Shown here in pieces: positions 12,670 to 26,930 of a stretch of 64,000 nt of DNA. A program made the translations under genes and the position numbers. Every line of letters begins with the position of its first letter. Within the stretch, counting starts at the first letter, position 1. The notes under the pieces are model-generated. The model searched no databases and was not told the DNA's origin. It saw only the letters and a list, made by a program, of their open reading frames with translations. Source of the DNA: Cruorifilaria tuberocauda (Eukaryota > Nematoda > Chromadorea > Rhabditida > Onchocercidae); the NCBI GenBank assembly GCA_013365365.1, contig JABVXU010000008.1:458061-522060 (forward strand), in the 5' to 3' direction.

Positions 12670-14689
12670 TCATTGTTTTGATAGAATCCTTTGCGATCGT
12701 ATCTCCTTAGGCAATAAAATATCAGCGACTAGCGCAGACATCGATGCATTACCAATCGATTGCTTGAAATACAGCTCGGAGAGAATCGTCTCGAATTGAG
12801 GCATTGTTTCCAAGAGTACCATGCAGGAAATATATCGTAACGGCTGGCACGGATAAGTAATTTGTTGATGTTGCGCGAAATTAAATGCTGTCAATTGTTC
12901 CATTTGTGGATTGCGTCCTGAAATTTATAGATATTATAGATAATGAATATAGTAGCTAATCCCATAACGATAGTGGATAAGATATGGAATCCAACTAAAA
13001 TATTGTAGCTGAAATTTCCTGTACGGTCATACTCGAGGGGATCACTGCTTTCCTTCATTTGCTTCTTCCTTATTTATATAAAAATTATTGATGAAATGAA
13101 TACCTTTGATAAGACTCAGAAGACGTAATTGATTATACTCCGTGGAATCTAGCCTTAACTGTTCCAGTTGACTTACTGCTGATAAAAGTTTCATTCTCAT
13201 TTGGATATTGATTGTTCGCTCATTTACCAGAGCACTGCTTTGAAGGAAACGGTTTTCTACGGCGGAAAGCAGGAAAAGTACACCCCAAGAAGATGTAAAT
13301 GCTGCTACCTGAAATCAGTACATTTCGTTATGATAACTAAGTTAAATCTAAATTGATATAAATGATGAGGTTCACTAGGTGACTATTAAAGAAATTAATT
13401 TTAGTCTCAAAGAGCTATTTTTTGGGAGTGGTAAGATTTAGTATTCATATAACTGTCAAACAGTTTTGAAGTTCTGAACGCTTTATGATAAAAGTGACAC
13501 ACCGACTTAGACTTAGTTTCTCTAATAATATCGAAAACTGATGTATTCAGGCCACAGATGTTATACGTTTCACTTATTTTTGCCACGGTTATAATGCTAA
13601 GAAAATCGACGATTGGACCGATGTAAGATTTGGAAAAATAAATGAACTTGACACTTAACACTGACCTCTCCACAAAGCCTATGAAATGCTTTTTCCAAGA
13701 ATTTTTGAAAAACTATCAGTATCAAAGGTTCAGTAGTAAAATGTGAGGAAATGCGTGAACGGATATGATGAAAAAGAATAAAGCAACTTTCATACCATAC
13801 TGATTATTACACAAATCAAAAAAGAAAAAAAGCAAAAAAGAAAAAAAGTAGGTACTTGTTCTTGAGGAGATAAGCAAGTGAAAGCAAGTAATGATTTAGA
13901 CCAATGTAATATTTGAAAAAATAAACGGGCTGCTGCATCTTTTGTCGTTGATGATATTTCATTCATTGCACATGATACAGAGGAATCTGATTCTGATCCA
14001 AATTCGGGCTATAGAAAAAATTTATCAAGATTTTTTTGCAATTTTGGCAGCTTCATTTTAACTTGTCAATGTATTTATATGTGATAACAGTTTCATTTAA
14101 ATATGTAAATATTAAATACATATTTTATTTAAATATGTATTTAATTAGAAAAATTGATGTTTGAGGGAATATGGAAGCACTTAGTAAAGTGAACAAGTGA
14201 GATATTACAAGTGTTAAAACTTACGGATCGTTCTCCAGCAGAAGGTGGTGACGAATAAAAAGCGATATGCCTTCGCATGGTTGAATTTCTTGGGCCTCTT
14301 TCATGTTGTACTGCTTCTTTATTCATGCCTATCTTCAAACATTTCGTTAGACGACATGCTCGACATTGGTTACGATGTGTTTTATCCACCAAACATTTAC
14401 CTTCTTCGCCACCACCTCGATTTTTGCACACATATTGACGATGCCGTCGAATGGAGCGCTGCAATTCAGTAATTTAGAATTTCTTGATGATTATTCAAAT
14501 ACTTGGGAAATTAATGGAAAGAGTAGCAAGGAATTCAAGAACGTTAACAAGGAAATAAATATAATATGCGAAGAAGTGTAGTAAGAACCTTGAAAAATCC
14601 AGCACAGCCATCACAGCTAAATATTCCATAATGCTTTCCTGATGAATGATCTTGACATACCCGACAAGGCACATCTAGTAGTATGCGAC
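12670..14689 (-). CDS. nhr-67: Tailless/TLX-type nuclear hormone receptor (NR2E), 5' exon(s) missing
   Basis: DNA-binding transcription factor. Exons on the minus strand: 14689-14589, 14458-14225, 14008-13856, 13308-13104, 12917-12670; phases agree. The first two encode the complete two-finger DNA-binding domain: [20 protein letters not shown] with the tailless-class P-box CDGCAGFFK, then [31 protein letters not shown] and [13 protein letters not shown]. Later exons give the ligand-binding domain ([17 protein letters not shown], then [14 protein letters not shown]), ending [28 protein letters not shown] and AVQHERGPR are hallmarks of the NR2E1/tailless group; I call nhr-67 by resemblance to the nematode tailless orthologue, with dissatisfaction-like receptors as the alternative. 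The exon at 14689 starts in phase 1, so at least one 5' exon with the start codon lies upstream and was not found. Confidence 0.9.
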
Positions 14690-17600
14690 CTGAAAGACGG
14701 TTTCAATTGAAATAATCGTAGATGTTGGTTAATCCGTAAAGAAATTTCAACCACTTTCTAAAGCAACCTCAAATAATTCCATTTGTAATTAGCGCGGATA
14801 GGCATGATATGAATCAATATATTTATGCCGTTATTTTATATTTATTTACTATCGTCAGAATAAAAATTTTGTATTCAAATTTGCTCTCCGGAATGGTTTG
14901 ATAGAATTAAGTTTAAAAAATTCTCTTCTAAATTACGTATGGAAAAATCATTCCTTTGACAATAATACCTAAAAATGTAATTTTCGACATTTCGTAATCA
15001 TGGATGTATTCATGTTTTGCGCAGTCATTTAAAAGTTTTAGCAAATTTTTAAATGGTTTATGAGTTCATGTTTGAGTGTAAGTAATACGGTAGAATATAA
15101 TTAAAGAATCATTTTCTGAATAAAATGTTAGAAGATAAGTAATGATGTGAAAAAGCACCCGAGGCAATGCTTTGGTCTGCTGCTGAGATAAAATGCATGT
15201 CTCTTTCAGTGCTAGTCAAAAGATATGTACAAACAAAATATTTATCCCACCGATCATTTCACAATTATTATTTATTCAACAATCTCCACTATGCTCTTTA
15301 CTTGTATTCTATGCTTTGCTTTCTACTTTGAAATTATAGTTTGACATGGTCAGTTCTTACGATATCGTTGACAATCATCTCATTAATCAATATCAATCTT
15401 CTCCACTAATTTCATGAATTATAGCAAAATAATAAATGTATAAATATAGATTTTCTTACTGGTTTCCGTTTTTCTGATCAAAAAGAATCAATCATACAAT
15501 AAAAACACTGGTCATTTTAGAAATGATATTCGAATTTTGACATACTCAAAGTTGTGCAAAATCGATTTTTCTAGATAAAATTTAAGAAATGAAAGACCTT
15601 CCCAATTCAAAAATTCATTACAAACTCAAATGCGGTGGACTAGCTTTCAGAGCGATACCAATATGATTTAAAGTTCAGACTTACTAGAACTTTCAATCTC
15701 TATAAACATCTCAGCTTCTACTAAAAGATACTTACCATGTTTTTCTTCATTAATTGGTACTTTCACTCGTATACATTTTAGCATCATATATAATTATCCT
15801 TTCTTCCTCACTATCTTTGAACGGATATTTTTCTTGCCACTTTGGATTTGATATCATAAATTACATTTTCAATAAGTCAATTTCTGCACATTTTTCTATA
15901 TGGTACTGCTTTGAAACTTTGCTTCTTAATTCTTCTAACCCAGTTGGATTTCTCTTATGTTCTTTATGATAAACATAAATGAATGAAGTTCTTGTTAATA
16001 ACCTTCCATATGTGAAGTTACGAAGAAGTAATGCGAAAAGGAATAAAAAGGAAATGATCTAGGACCGGGTAATTATTCTACTGAAATCAGGGGATAAAAC
16101 TCTGAACAAATTTTTGCTTCTTATCCATACGACAACTGGATCTTCTGTATCAATTAATCCTTTCTTAATTTTGCAATTTGTTTTTTTGCTTTTATCACAC
16201 GTCATTTTAATTCTCTAGTTTTAACTCAAGTTAAGATTACAATAAAAATTTTAGTGAAATACGGGTAAATCAGTAAGTTTATTTAAATTTCCAGCTTACG
16301 AGTTTTCGCTATAGCTGGCAATATATTCTTTGCCTTTATAGGTGTAGCTATATAAATCAATTACAAGCGCAAAAAATCCCCTGTTATCTTCTTTAATTTG
16401 TAATATCAGTACTTAAAGTGTCATTTTAAAAGTGATGCATAATGCTCTAAAAGTTACTAACGCTAATCCAATTGTGATTCCTATAACAGTTGAAAAATAG
16501 GACTGATAAATATTTTGAAAATGAAGGCATCATGAAAAAATAATGACTTAAGACAATGACGCGAGCAAAGAACATCACGATTTTTGTCGCATCAAAAAAT
16601 ACAGTATTGAAACTTTCGATAGATGATATTCAGTTTATACACATATACCTTACCCGAATTGTTACCAATAATTAATTGAGTATCTTTCGCTGAAAATTGA
16701 ATTGTGAATTGCAACAAGTGAACTATATTAAAAGTAAATCGGTTCAGTATGTACTTAGCTTTACATATCGTCAGGTCGCTGGACATTAAAATGCTTGCCA
16801 CTTCTAGTGGAATATACATCCTATATGTATTTTTTGTAGAAATATAAAGTTAATCTTTCTTTAATGCTAGTAAGCATAAACGTAGTACTGGGAAAAAATC
16901 TAAAAAAATCTGTAATATAAATATTGATTCAACATATATTCATTCACTTTAGTTTGAAATTGTTCTACTTATTCTATCTCAAATGCTTAAGACTTAAGCA
17001 CTTACGTGCTTTTATGGTTTAGGTAAATTAGTTACAAAATTTATGAAAAATTCCAAATAAACTTCTTTATTTTGGATTTGAACATATTTTTCTGCGGACA
17101 ATACGAAAAATGACAAATAAATGATTCCTTCTCTTAAAGGATGTTAGTTTTTCACCAATTTTGAGATATCATTTTTAAACTAAAATAAAGTTCGAATGAT
17201 ATCTTCATCAATTAATAAATGTAATATTGTACTTTTTAGGAGTATCGTACTGAGTTTATCAATATATGGAAGTAGCACTCGAAGTTACTGTAACCGAAAT
17301 GTTCAAAAGGTTGTTGAAAACGGAAGTACTTAAATTCCCCCCAACAATAATGTGCTGAAATGGTATCATATTCAACACCATTCATGAACTATTAATCAAA
17401 AAGAAGAGTTATGTCGACAATTTGGTATAAGATATGAAGTGTTAGCAAATAATCTGTACTCTTGTATTTTTAATTAACATCGTTACTATTAGTAACTTTT
17501 GGAATTGAAATTCTATAATTCAACAAAAATTTTATTTATAATTAAAAACTGTTGAATATAAAGAAAAAGTATATACAAGATATATAGCAAATTTTCTCTA

Positions 17601-20600
17601 AATCTTAATTTGTCAATGCAAGTTATAATTCTAATTCATGTGAGCATATGTTTTGGTTTTTTTGCTAAATAATATTAGTGCATAAGAATGCCAAGTCTTT
17701 ATCGACAGGAATGGAAAGAAATTTTGGATAAAATAATATCTTTATAGAACGCTCGACTGGAAATAGCAAATAAAATTCATAAACCTAAAAAATTTTTAAA
17801 GTTGAAAAAGCCGATGTCATAATTTGGAAATACGACAGTTAGAATCGGTTTAGTTTTTGCTAAAAATTGACCTGAAAGTTTACAAAACTTAGGATTAAAT
17901 GACTTCATAAAAACCGTCTGAATGGAAATTTTTGCCAGACATCTTGAGGAAAATTTGCTTAATTTCAAATGAAGCCGTTCCAAAAAAATCCGAAACTATT
18001 AATAGATGCATCAAGCGGTGTCTCATTTTTATTTAGTCATCAATTTTTTTGCTTAGTTTAACCTAGAATAAAAAGAAATACGAATGAATCTTTACAGAAT
18101 GTTAATTGAACCAGGTGAAACTGAAATTTTTTCTTGCTTCTGAAGTCAAAAGTAACGATTTCTTTCGAACACCTAGTAGCAAATTATTATTAAATAAATT
18201 AAAAAAATTTTATCTTTTGATCCGTAACAAATACTGATTTATATAAAGTTATTGATACCCATATTCTAAGTATAAATAATGACTGTATACAATGAAATAA
18301 ATCATAATTATTTTGAGTAAAAAAGATAAAGTAAGGACATAAAAAGAATAACAAAGCTGGTTATCATTATTTTTTGATAAAGATGGTCCTACGACGATTG
18401 CTTGTATAATTTTTCGCAATAAGAGAATGAAAATGGAACCAATCTTTTTTTCGAAAATGGGAAAATATTGAAAAATCCTGTCAATATATATTGACTTATT
18501 ACTAGCCAGAAACATACTTGATGGATTTGTGGATGATCCGGAAGTTTGCATATATGAAAGTGGCAATGATTCTCGCTTAGACGAAACAGGAATTGTCGAG
18601 GGATTGACTTGATGTCGAAAAGCAAAAAGTAAATGGTTGCGATAAATGTTCCAAAGAAAGTTAACAAACAGTTGTTGGCCGCAATCAGTATGGGTGTGTC
18701 TCTTCCGGAACACTCCCTCTTTTCTTTCTCCCTCACTCTATTTCTCTCATTTTCTTTTCCTGTCCTTTCGATGATTGGCGTGATAGCATTCTCCGGGATA
18801 CGGTGGGCGTGTATGGACATTTGTCAACCATTTAGATCGAAGTCCTACTTGTATCTCCATTGGATAACTGAGCGGTCTTGCAGGAGTAGTTTGTCGTTTA
18901 AAGAAAAAGCCGACAATTCAGAAATGAAGTAGTGATTTCGAAGACAGGACTCTTGGAAAGTGTTTAGAAATAATACTGTCGTGATAAATTTGTCTAAATC
19001 CACTTAAACTCAAAGTATCTGATGTGTGTGTTATCCTCAGAGATTGATTCTGGATACTCAATGGATACTCAATGAGGACGCGATCCTCTTCTCATTGTTG
19101 CATGTTCGTTTTTCTCACTTCACTTGGTAGCCGTCACTTCTCGAACCCGCACTCCTCACTCTTCACCCCACACCCCTCATCCCTGATCCCTCATCCTTGC
19201 TTTCAAGGATGAATATAATATTTTGTAAATTATCTTTTCATAAATAAGGATAAAAAGACAAATCGAGTGTTGAATTATTGAAATACTGTGGCTGTTTAAA
19301 TTTTGTGTATCGAGGAACAAGGAAATATAAATATGATTATTGACTTCAATTCTTTTTGAAATTTGAAAGATTTTGAAAGCTTGAACAGTTTGATATGACA
19401 AAGATTTACTTGCAGGAAGGGATGGAGAAGAGAAGAGGAAGGGAAGAGGCTAGAAAATGAATTGATGGAGTTAAGGGAAAAGGTAAGCGGATGCCCAACA
19501 TATCCCCCACCATCACATAATAACGGGAAACAGTGTAGTGCGGGTGATTAGCGATTTGCCGCATTTCATTGTTCAAAATCGCTTTCATGCCCAATTGAAC
19601 AGCTCAAAATTGATAGATTTATTTGAGCGGTGTTATATGCGCTACTGCTGTGCTACTGTCAATCAGGCAAATTGCTAGTTTAATTTCCAGGTTTTCAAAT
19701 TTCGAAAATGCCAAGTTATTTTGTTTTTCCTGTTTGCGTTTTGACTGACCAAAAGTTAACGCTAGTAAATTATTCTATACATTTTAGGATTTAGGATTGC
19801 TATTGTGCTTGAAGAAGATCACTTCTTTGCAGCATCCATTTCTGCTGAGTCTCACAGACACGATTTTACACTAAAAAAATTAAAATTCCTTATCAAAATT
19901 TGACCCACTTCTCTCTTCCGCACCCTTTTTGAAACATCCAAAACAAATAAGATCACGGCAAGAACTTTTGAAAATAGCACAACACTTAATATTGTCTGTG
20001 ATTTTTTCAAGAAAAAGATTTTGGAAAATCTGGCTCAGGCTTGCCGAATTGCCTTAGAGACTACAGGCATATGGCATCCTATGCCAAGTACTGCTAAAAG
20101 AGCAACACAATAATAAAGTAGCGAAGAGTAAATCCATGTAGGCACTTCAGAAGGCTCTCAAACATCTAGGCCAAATGCTTGTCTTCTTTTGGCTGTTGGC
20201 CTGAGACTACTTATAACCGTTGAAGGGTCCATTTTATGTCATCATTGCAAATGTTAAAAATGCTTTTCACTTCCGACTGCATTGAATCAAATCATTAAAT
20301 TTTTTCCATTTTAAATTATTAATACACTTTGATTGTTTTGTAAAACAACAAATTACAAAATTCTTTTCAAATTTATCAAGGATTTGTGTAGATAAAGAAT
20401 AAGAGTTATCCATTACTTTATTTAAAAATATCGTTGGATTAAGCCTGAGTCCGAGCGCTAGTTCAAAAGCTTTAGTCAAAGGAAGACAATAATGAAGCAT
20501 CGTAAAATAATTCAGTTGTAGTATTCAATTGAAATGAACATGAATATGTAAGGCGTAACAAGTATCGGGAAATGCCGACAAATAATAAAAGAGGCAGATG

Positions 20601-23600
20601 CTTATTTTTGATACGATTATTGAAAAAAAAAGAGTGGTTTTCAACTAATCTGCAATGTAGTATCCAAATGATACCTGAACAATAATGTTACTATTATCAC
20701 TGTTTCGAAATTTAATTCAGACAATAATATGAACCGACAAATATAATGAATATGATGAAATCTATTGATTTATTAGCTTATTTGGCTTTTATGAGTTTAT
20801 GATTTCTCAGTAGTAGTTTTCGCTTCTTTAATGAAATGATTTATTCATTTACAGGTGAAAAACATCTTTATAAACCGTTGAATATGGAGCATTGAAATCT
20901 AAATAAACTCGAATCTCAAAACAATAACTGTAGCGAAGTTTTTCATGTGAAATGATATATGAACAACAGACTATAACCAAAATTACCCGACAATCTGTAG
21001 ATGGAAAAATTTCTTTGTAGACTTTAAAAGCAATTATAAATTTCAAACTAGAGGGAATTTTTAATAGCGCGAGTATTAAAACATTATGGAGTTGGTAAAT
21101 TTCTGATGATTTTCCTGATACACTATTATAACTGGCATGTTAAGATATCATCATCCCTAACCTTTGGCAAGAAGTGATTTTAAGGAAATTACGAAGTCAA
21201 TTTATAACTGGTTTAAGCTAAAGTTCTAAATTTAGGTGATTGAAATTTCAGTTTTCATGAACGTAAGTGTAGCTTATGATGGAATATAATAATTTACGGG
21301 TAAATATGGCTTTGCTTCTTTTAAGAGGGAAGTCCGATGATATATAACAGTAGGATTATCTTCATTACGTAATCCACGGTGGCATCTCATGTGAAACACA
21401 TGTTCAGTATTCTTCAAGCTGATTCTCTCTGGATCTTCCTTTTTTTAACTTTCTTTTTTTGATTATCTATCTAATTCATTCTATAACTTCCAAATTTCTT
21501 CTTCAGTAATCGAGCTTGATGTTATTTTAATAAAATTATTCATATTTAGATAATAAATCTAGTATGTTACTTCATTAGATCATTCATATCGTTCTACTGA
21601 AGCTAAATGCTATGAGTGGTTACCGAGTATAATAATCAAAAAAAAAATTTTGAAATTTTACAATATCATATTGTTAAAAGTCTCTTTGGGACACTTTTAG
21701 ATTTCAGGAAAAGAGGAGAAAAAGGGCGAAAAACTCATGCAAAAAGTGACAGCGCAGTCAGTTGTATATTGGATAACATTTTTTCTGCAACTATTTGCAT
21801 ATTTGTTAGTGGTAGAAAATGGAATACTTGTGAAGATAATGTTATAGATACGGTATTAAGTGACTATTTCCCATTCGGTCATACGAAAGCTGTAACCTCT
21901 CGACCTTCAGCTTCAATTCTCCAGATATTTCTATAAAAGGACTCTGTATACACCGGATATCAAAACCACTTCAACCAATATACCAAATGACCTGACATTT
22001 TTGCATTTGTCAACAAATTGACACTTCTTGCTCGTCACATCAAACCAGTGACTGCCCCCTGTCACATCATTATTTCTATTCAAAATAGTTTATACTTCCT
22101 TTGCTTCTCCATCGGAAAACTCGAAACGGAATTTTCCTGTTTTCTTTACAATAATCGCTTCTACCAAATATTAATTTATATGAACAAAATGCTTGTAACG
22201 GTGTTTCATATTTCTACAATTTAAATGATTTCTTGCGATGGTTGTAAGTCGCATTTACTAATAATTTATACAGTGTTTCACTTCACTCGCACAACTTTTC
22301 ACTCAGTGGTATATTATTTTCTTACTTGAAATACTTTAAAGCCTCTTATTTGAAAACTGAATGTCAAGCAGTATACATGGTAAGATTTATGTACAGCAAT
22401 GGAGTGACTAATTTGCAGAAGGCCATTAGAGTTATCGCTCGATCATCATATCGTTCAATATTGTCCACTCAACTAGCCTGCTAATTATATTAATTTGCAT
22501 ATGGACACTTGAACGTACTAGCATTCATAATCCGAGTAAATCATTTGTCACCCCACAAACAGTTTATTTCAACGAATTACTGATAATGTTATATTTGCTT
22601 CATAAGAAAAAAAGCTCAAATATTTTTAAAAACCTAGCATATCATATCAGTGGGGAGGGCAAAATTGTTCATGTGCCAATATATTCATAATATCGAACAA
22701 ATCAGTATTTTGAACAAAAAATCCTCCAAATCAAACAACTTTAAACGGAAAATTTCAATTTTCCATTAAAAAAAACTTTGATAAACTTCAAATCTTTCAG
22801 CTGTTTTCTTTAGGAACGCAGCATAGAATAGACATTAAAATACTCAACTTCTAATACTTAAACCCAGCTTCTTGACCTTCTAGGCCTCATGGAAGAGAAA
22901 TCAGGCAAACCGCGAAAAATATGAGAAATCTCCTAAGCCAAATTAGAGTTTCAGATGATATCACCTAACGTAGATGCAATATATGAATTGTCCATAATCT
23001 CATATTCTTTTCCTGCAACAGTTTTATATATTAGCGTCCAGAATAGTCTATTATCAGTAAGCGCAAATTTCCATCTTAAAATTGTGCTTTCGCTTTATTA
23101 ACAAAAGTTTTCCATATTTGAAATTTATGTAAAAGGACTGTGACTTCATGAAGTTTCAATGCAAAATATTTAATTTAATAATTTGGTCAAACAGGATCTT
23201 TAAAACCTTTTATTTATATAACTAGCAATTATTATATCGTTCGATCAACTGAAAAACATCGTATGCATTGTTTTTACAAACAATATATATATGTATATAA
23301 CTATATATATATATTTCATGGCTGTAAAGGATTTTAATTTAAAAAACTATAAAATATTTCATAAATAAAAAGGACAATGCTCCAAAATAAATGGCACACT
23401 TTCACGGTTTAAGAGAGAAAAAAGAAGGAAGGCATAATAATTTTTAAATTAAAACCTCGGCGATCAAACACTGGATGAGAGATGAACTATATATCCATGA
23501 AGGTAACCGTAAACACATGAGCATCGGTTTGGGATTTTAAAATGAACAGTGATAAAACACTACTAAATTTATTTGAAAAAAAAATAAAGGAAAAATAAAA

Positions 23601-23719
23601 AGAAAATAAAAGGAAAAAATGAAATTTGAGAAAAATGAAACATACACAACGAAAGACAAAATAAAAATGAAGTGAAGTTGTTAGCCGATGAGATCGAATA
23701 ACATTAGCCAGGAGAGTGT
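14690..23719. other. 9-kb gene-poor stretch upstream of the receptor gene
   Basis: No exon chain recognised on either strand. It must contain the first exon(s) and probably the promoter of the minus-strand receptor gene, unless these lie further out, and the 3' UTR of the next minus-strand gene. Open frames at 18249-18713 and 18389-18820 (minus) and 21616-21936 (plus, 106 codons) carry no motif that I know. A polypyrimidine tract (CCCTCTTTTCTTTCTCCCTC and onward) runs over 18713-18770, a TC/CA-rich patch over 19140-19195, and an AT dinucleotide tract at about 23283-23315. Confidence 0.5.
23283..23315. repeat. AT microsatellite
   Basis: Two runs of alternating A and T separated by GTATATAACT. 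Simple sequence in the gap downstream of the UAP1 gene. Confidence 0.7.
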
Positions 23720-26700
23720 CTAAGGAAGCAGATCGCCAGCTAATCCTTTTTCATGATATTCTTCCAACCCCTGAAAAAATTGGTCATATTCCAATACCAT
23801 AAACCCTAAAAATTACCAATTTTTTTTGATATTTTGGTACTTTTTATAAATTCCCAAAAAACTTATAAAGAAATCGCGTAAAGGACAAACGATTTAAAAT
23901 TCAATTCATATAAGAAACAAATACCAAGAATCGATTAGTAATAAGATTAAGAAAACGCAAAATATATGGATCGTAAGATACGCTTCTATAAATGCAATGT
24001 GGTAATACTACTGCAAGCCAAATACGGCTTTACAATAGCTAAAGATTCCTAAATCGGTATACCCAATTCACTGCTAAAATAATCCAAATACAAAAATCGT
24101 CCAAATAAATCGAATAAGAATAGCTTCTTAAACATTTAATAAATTAGGATTGCAGAAAAAAACCTGTTAATGTACATTGGTTGCAACAACTTACTTCTCC
24201 AGAGTAAGAGTATAAAGGATGGATGAAAATGGGACGATCGATGTGAATCGGCACATTAGCTTTTATAAGCCAACGCTTGCATTCAGCATAATAATCACGG
24301 CGGCATGTGCTCATACAGTCCTTTCCCACATTTTCTGCATTTTTCAAAGGACTGAACTCTTCTGAACGTTTAACTTCCCACACGTGGAAATTTCTAAACC
24401 AATGAAAATATAGCAATGATTAACACCAAAAAAATTAGAGTAGCTAAAGTGTGAAGATTCATGATGTAATTTGTTGATAACTCAAGTAGCACAATAAAAA
24501 TATATTCCAGAAATTAGGTAAGTGAAGGATATAATACCGCATTTTGGAGTTAGAGGAAATGCGCTTGAGATACAAAAAGAGTAATTGAGAGGTTAATGAA
24601 CGAAACGAATTGATGATCAAGCGCATCAACTATGCAAGAAGGCTATACCCCTCATTACAGCTAGCAATTGCACTCCTGCACTCAGTGATGATATACGAAA
24701 AAAAGTTTACTTAGCACATTTGAAAGCATCGAATATGAAAAACTCGAGTTTGTAGCCATTTTCAGTTTCTGGTTTCACTAAGATTCCAGTCATTCGATCA
24801 ATAAATGGAATTTTTTTGAAGGCGCGATGAAGAGGTAATTTATAATTGGCTGCTGAAAAACAAGATATATTGGGTAAATTTAATTAATAAAAGCAAATCT
24901 ATTCAAAAAGTAATTTGTGTTCTTCTAAAGTGTGAGAAACGAAGGATGAAAAGTATTCCAGATTATTGGGGAAATCCAAACTAAAACTAGTCAAAAAAAC
25001 GTGGACAAGGAACCAAATAAAGAGCTAGATGAATTTTGATCTTCCACTCTGATATCCTACAATTTGATGATATGTCGGGCACACTTTCTACATTAAATTC
25101 TTTAAATCAACTCACATCCCGTATATGCAATAATTATCTTTTCAGTCAGTTAAAGGGCACTTTTTCACAAACCTGCATGAACAAAGTCGCAAGTGAAGAA
25201 ATGATTTGCAATATTTCCTGCACGAAATTTCAGGCGCCCAGAATCATCCCGTGCCAAAGATAGTTCTGTGGATAAATCGGAATACTCAACGACTTGAACA
25301 CCATCCATTGTTTGACATATCACACCAACTCGTTCAAAGGGATCGGTTTTTTCTACGACCTAGAATCATTTCCAAAACAATCCCACACAGATCTTAAAGT
25401 GTTAGAATTTTCCGGAAAAATAGTTGGAAATATCTATTCCTCTATTTATGAAGTTTTGAGTCCGAATTTTCGATTATTTGTTATAACTAACAAGACTGCT
25501 AATCATTCATTGCTTGGTTGCTTAAATCGATCATAAGGATAGTCAAACTACATTAATGCAATACACCTACCTTTGCAGCACAATCTACACTGTTCTTGAT
25601 ACAATATCCGATGAAGTGGGGATCTGCCACACGACACAAAACATTATCAACACCAAAAACATGAAAATACTTGATCAAATTATTTATAGAAGAAGTACAA
25701 TGTGCTTCCAAACATTCATAAAGGCCGCCGTTTCCATCTGAAATAAATTCTAGTAAGATTCATTAAATTACAGTAAAGATGATATACTATGGAAGCAATA
25801 AATAAAGATCTCACTTGGAGAAACTTCGAAGCTGCTCTTCGAAGATAAAAATAAGCCACCATTTATGTCATAGCAAGGAATTGATCGCTGTGCAAGCACT
25901 ATAAGTTGACTTGGATCAATCATAGCTACTGGAAGCACATCACGCAGATGTTTCAGTGTTGCCTCTGCGGTAGCCGAACTCGTTAACACAATCCTACGCA
26001 ATACATGATCTGGATTAGCTATGCTTGCAGTCTTTATTGTAAAAATTACATTGGTGATAAAGCAGTTCCAATCACATTCTACATCATAATGACCAAAACT
26101 GAAAACTGACTTGAACTTAAAAAAAAACCATACCACCAGATTTTAGGTTTTGAATTCGGGAATGCCATTCGAGCAAGGTCTTGCAGACGTGAAATACGTG
26201 CCGCTTGAATGGCAAACAATGAATCGGTTATATCGCACTCGGTGAATCCCAGGGAAAGGGTACCTTTCGGTACCGTTGAGCCAAGTCGTGTTGCCTGACC
26301 GCCTGCCAAAACTACAGCAGCAACTTCTCCCTTTGCTATTGCTTCCAAACCTAAGCATTATTAAACAATACATATTCGGATACGTGATAAATTTCTAAAA
26401 TCCAAACCAACTTCAAAACAACTAGAAAAATTGCAATAAAAGACATTAGGACATCTAGGAAGAATGGTTATTTTTGACTGTAAACAACTGATATGCATAA
26501 TAAAGGATTCAATGCAATATATTGGTACCTATATTCCAATATTCCTTCATAATATTTTCATCAATATCATCTGCAACAGCATAACGGTCTCTAGCGATTG
26601 GTTCCAAGCCTTCCAACTTCTGTAAAGAATCAAAAACTTGAAGATATTCGAAGAAAATACCTCCTGCCACACCATAACACCAGAAAAACTCATAATCACA

Positions 26701-26930
26701 GCTTATCATAATAAATTACAGAAACGGAAAATTCAAAATTCGCAATGCAATCGCTGACAAACCATCGGAATTCCAGATTCCTTGAATGCTTTGTCTATTT
26801 CGTGCATATTATACAAAGTAAACTGGTCCACTAATTGTTGTCGCTCCTCAGGAGTAAGATCATTCCAGAAGCGCAATAAATAGTCATGTTTGCCAAATAT
26901 GGCCATTGCCTTTGATCGATCTTCACGCAT
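23720..26930 (-). CDS. UAP1: UDP-N-acetylglucosamine pyrophosphorylase
   Basis: Cytosolic enzyme making UDP-GlcNAc from UTP and GlcNAc-1-phosphate, the donor for chitin, N-glycans and GPI anchors. Exons (minus): 26930-26763, 26619-26529, 26350-26137, 25993-25815, 25737-25571, 25359-25173, 24852-24711, 24393-24195, 23770-23720; total 1398 nt, 465 aa, slightly short for the family (about 480-520). Visible: N-terminal helix HDYLLRFWNDLTPEERQQL; nucleotide-binding signature VVLAGGQATRLGSTVPKG; KIWIVLTSSAT; NGNGGLYECL; VDNVLCRVADPHFIGYCIKN; VVEYSDLS; GNIANHFF; EEFSPLKNA with the conserved KNA lysine. The signature has GGQATRLG where GGQGTRLG is usual. ATG 26930 follows a TTTCAG acceptor at 26981-26982, consistent with a trans-spliced 5' end; the exon 3/4 junction lies at KI|WIVLTS. 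The last exon (GLEEYHEKGLAGDLLP) is short and AT-flanked but fits phase and family. Confidence 0.94.

Noticed and set aside
18249..18820. Two overlapping minus-strand frames of 154 and 143 codons as a gene
   Set aside because: They overlap in different frames, the sequence is low-complexity (Lys/Glu-rich from a polypyrimidine tract), start in one case lacks a good ATG context, and no family is recognisable.
21616..21936. 106-codon plus-strand frame as a gene
   Set aside because: No motif, no adjoining exons with matching phase, and flanked by AT-rich sequence; chance length is possible.
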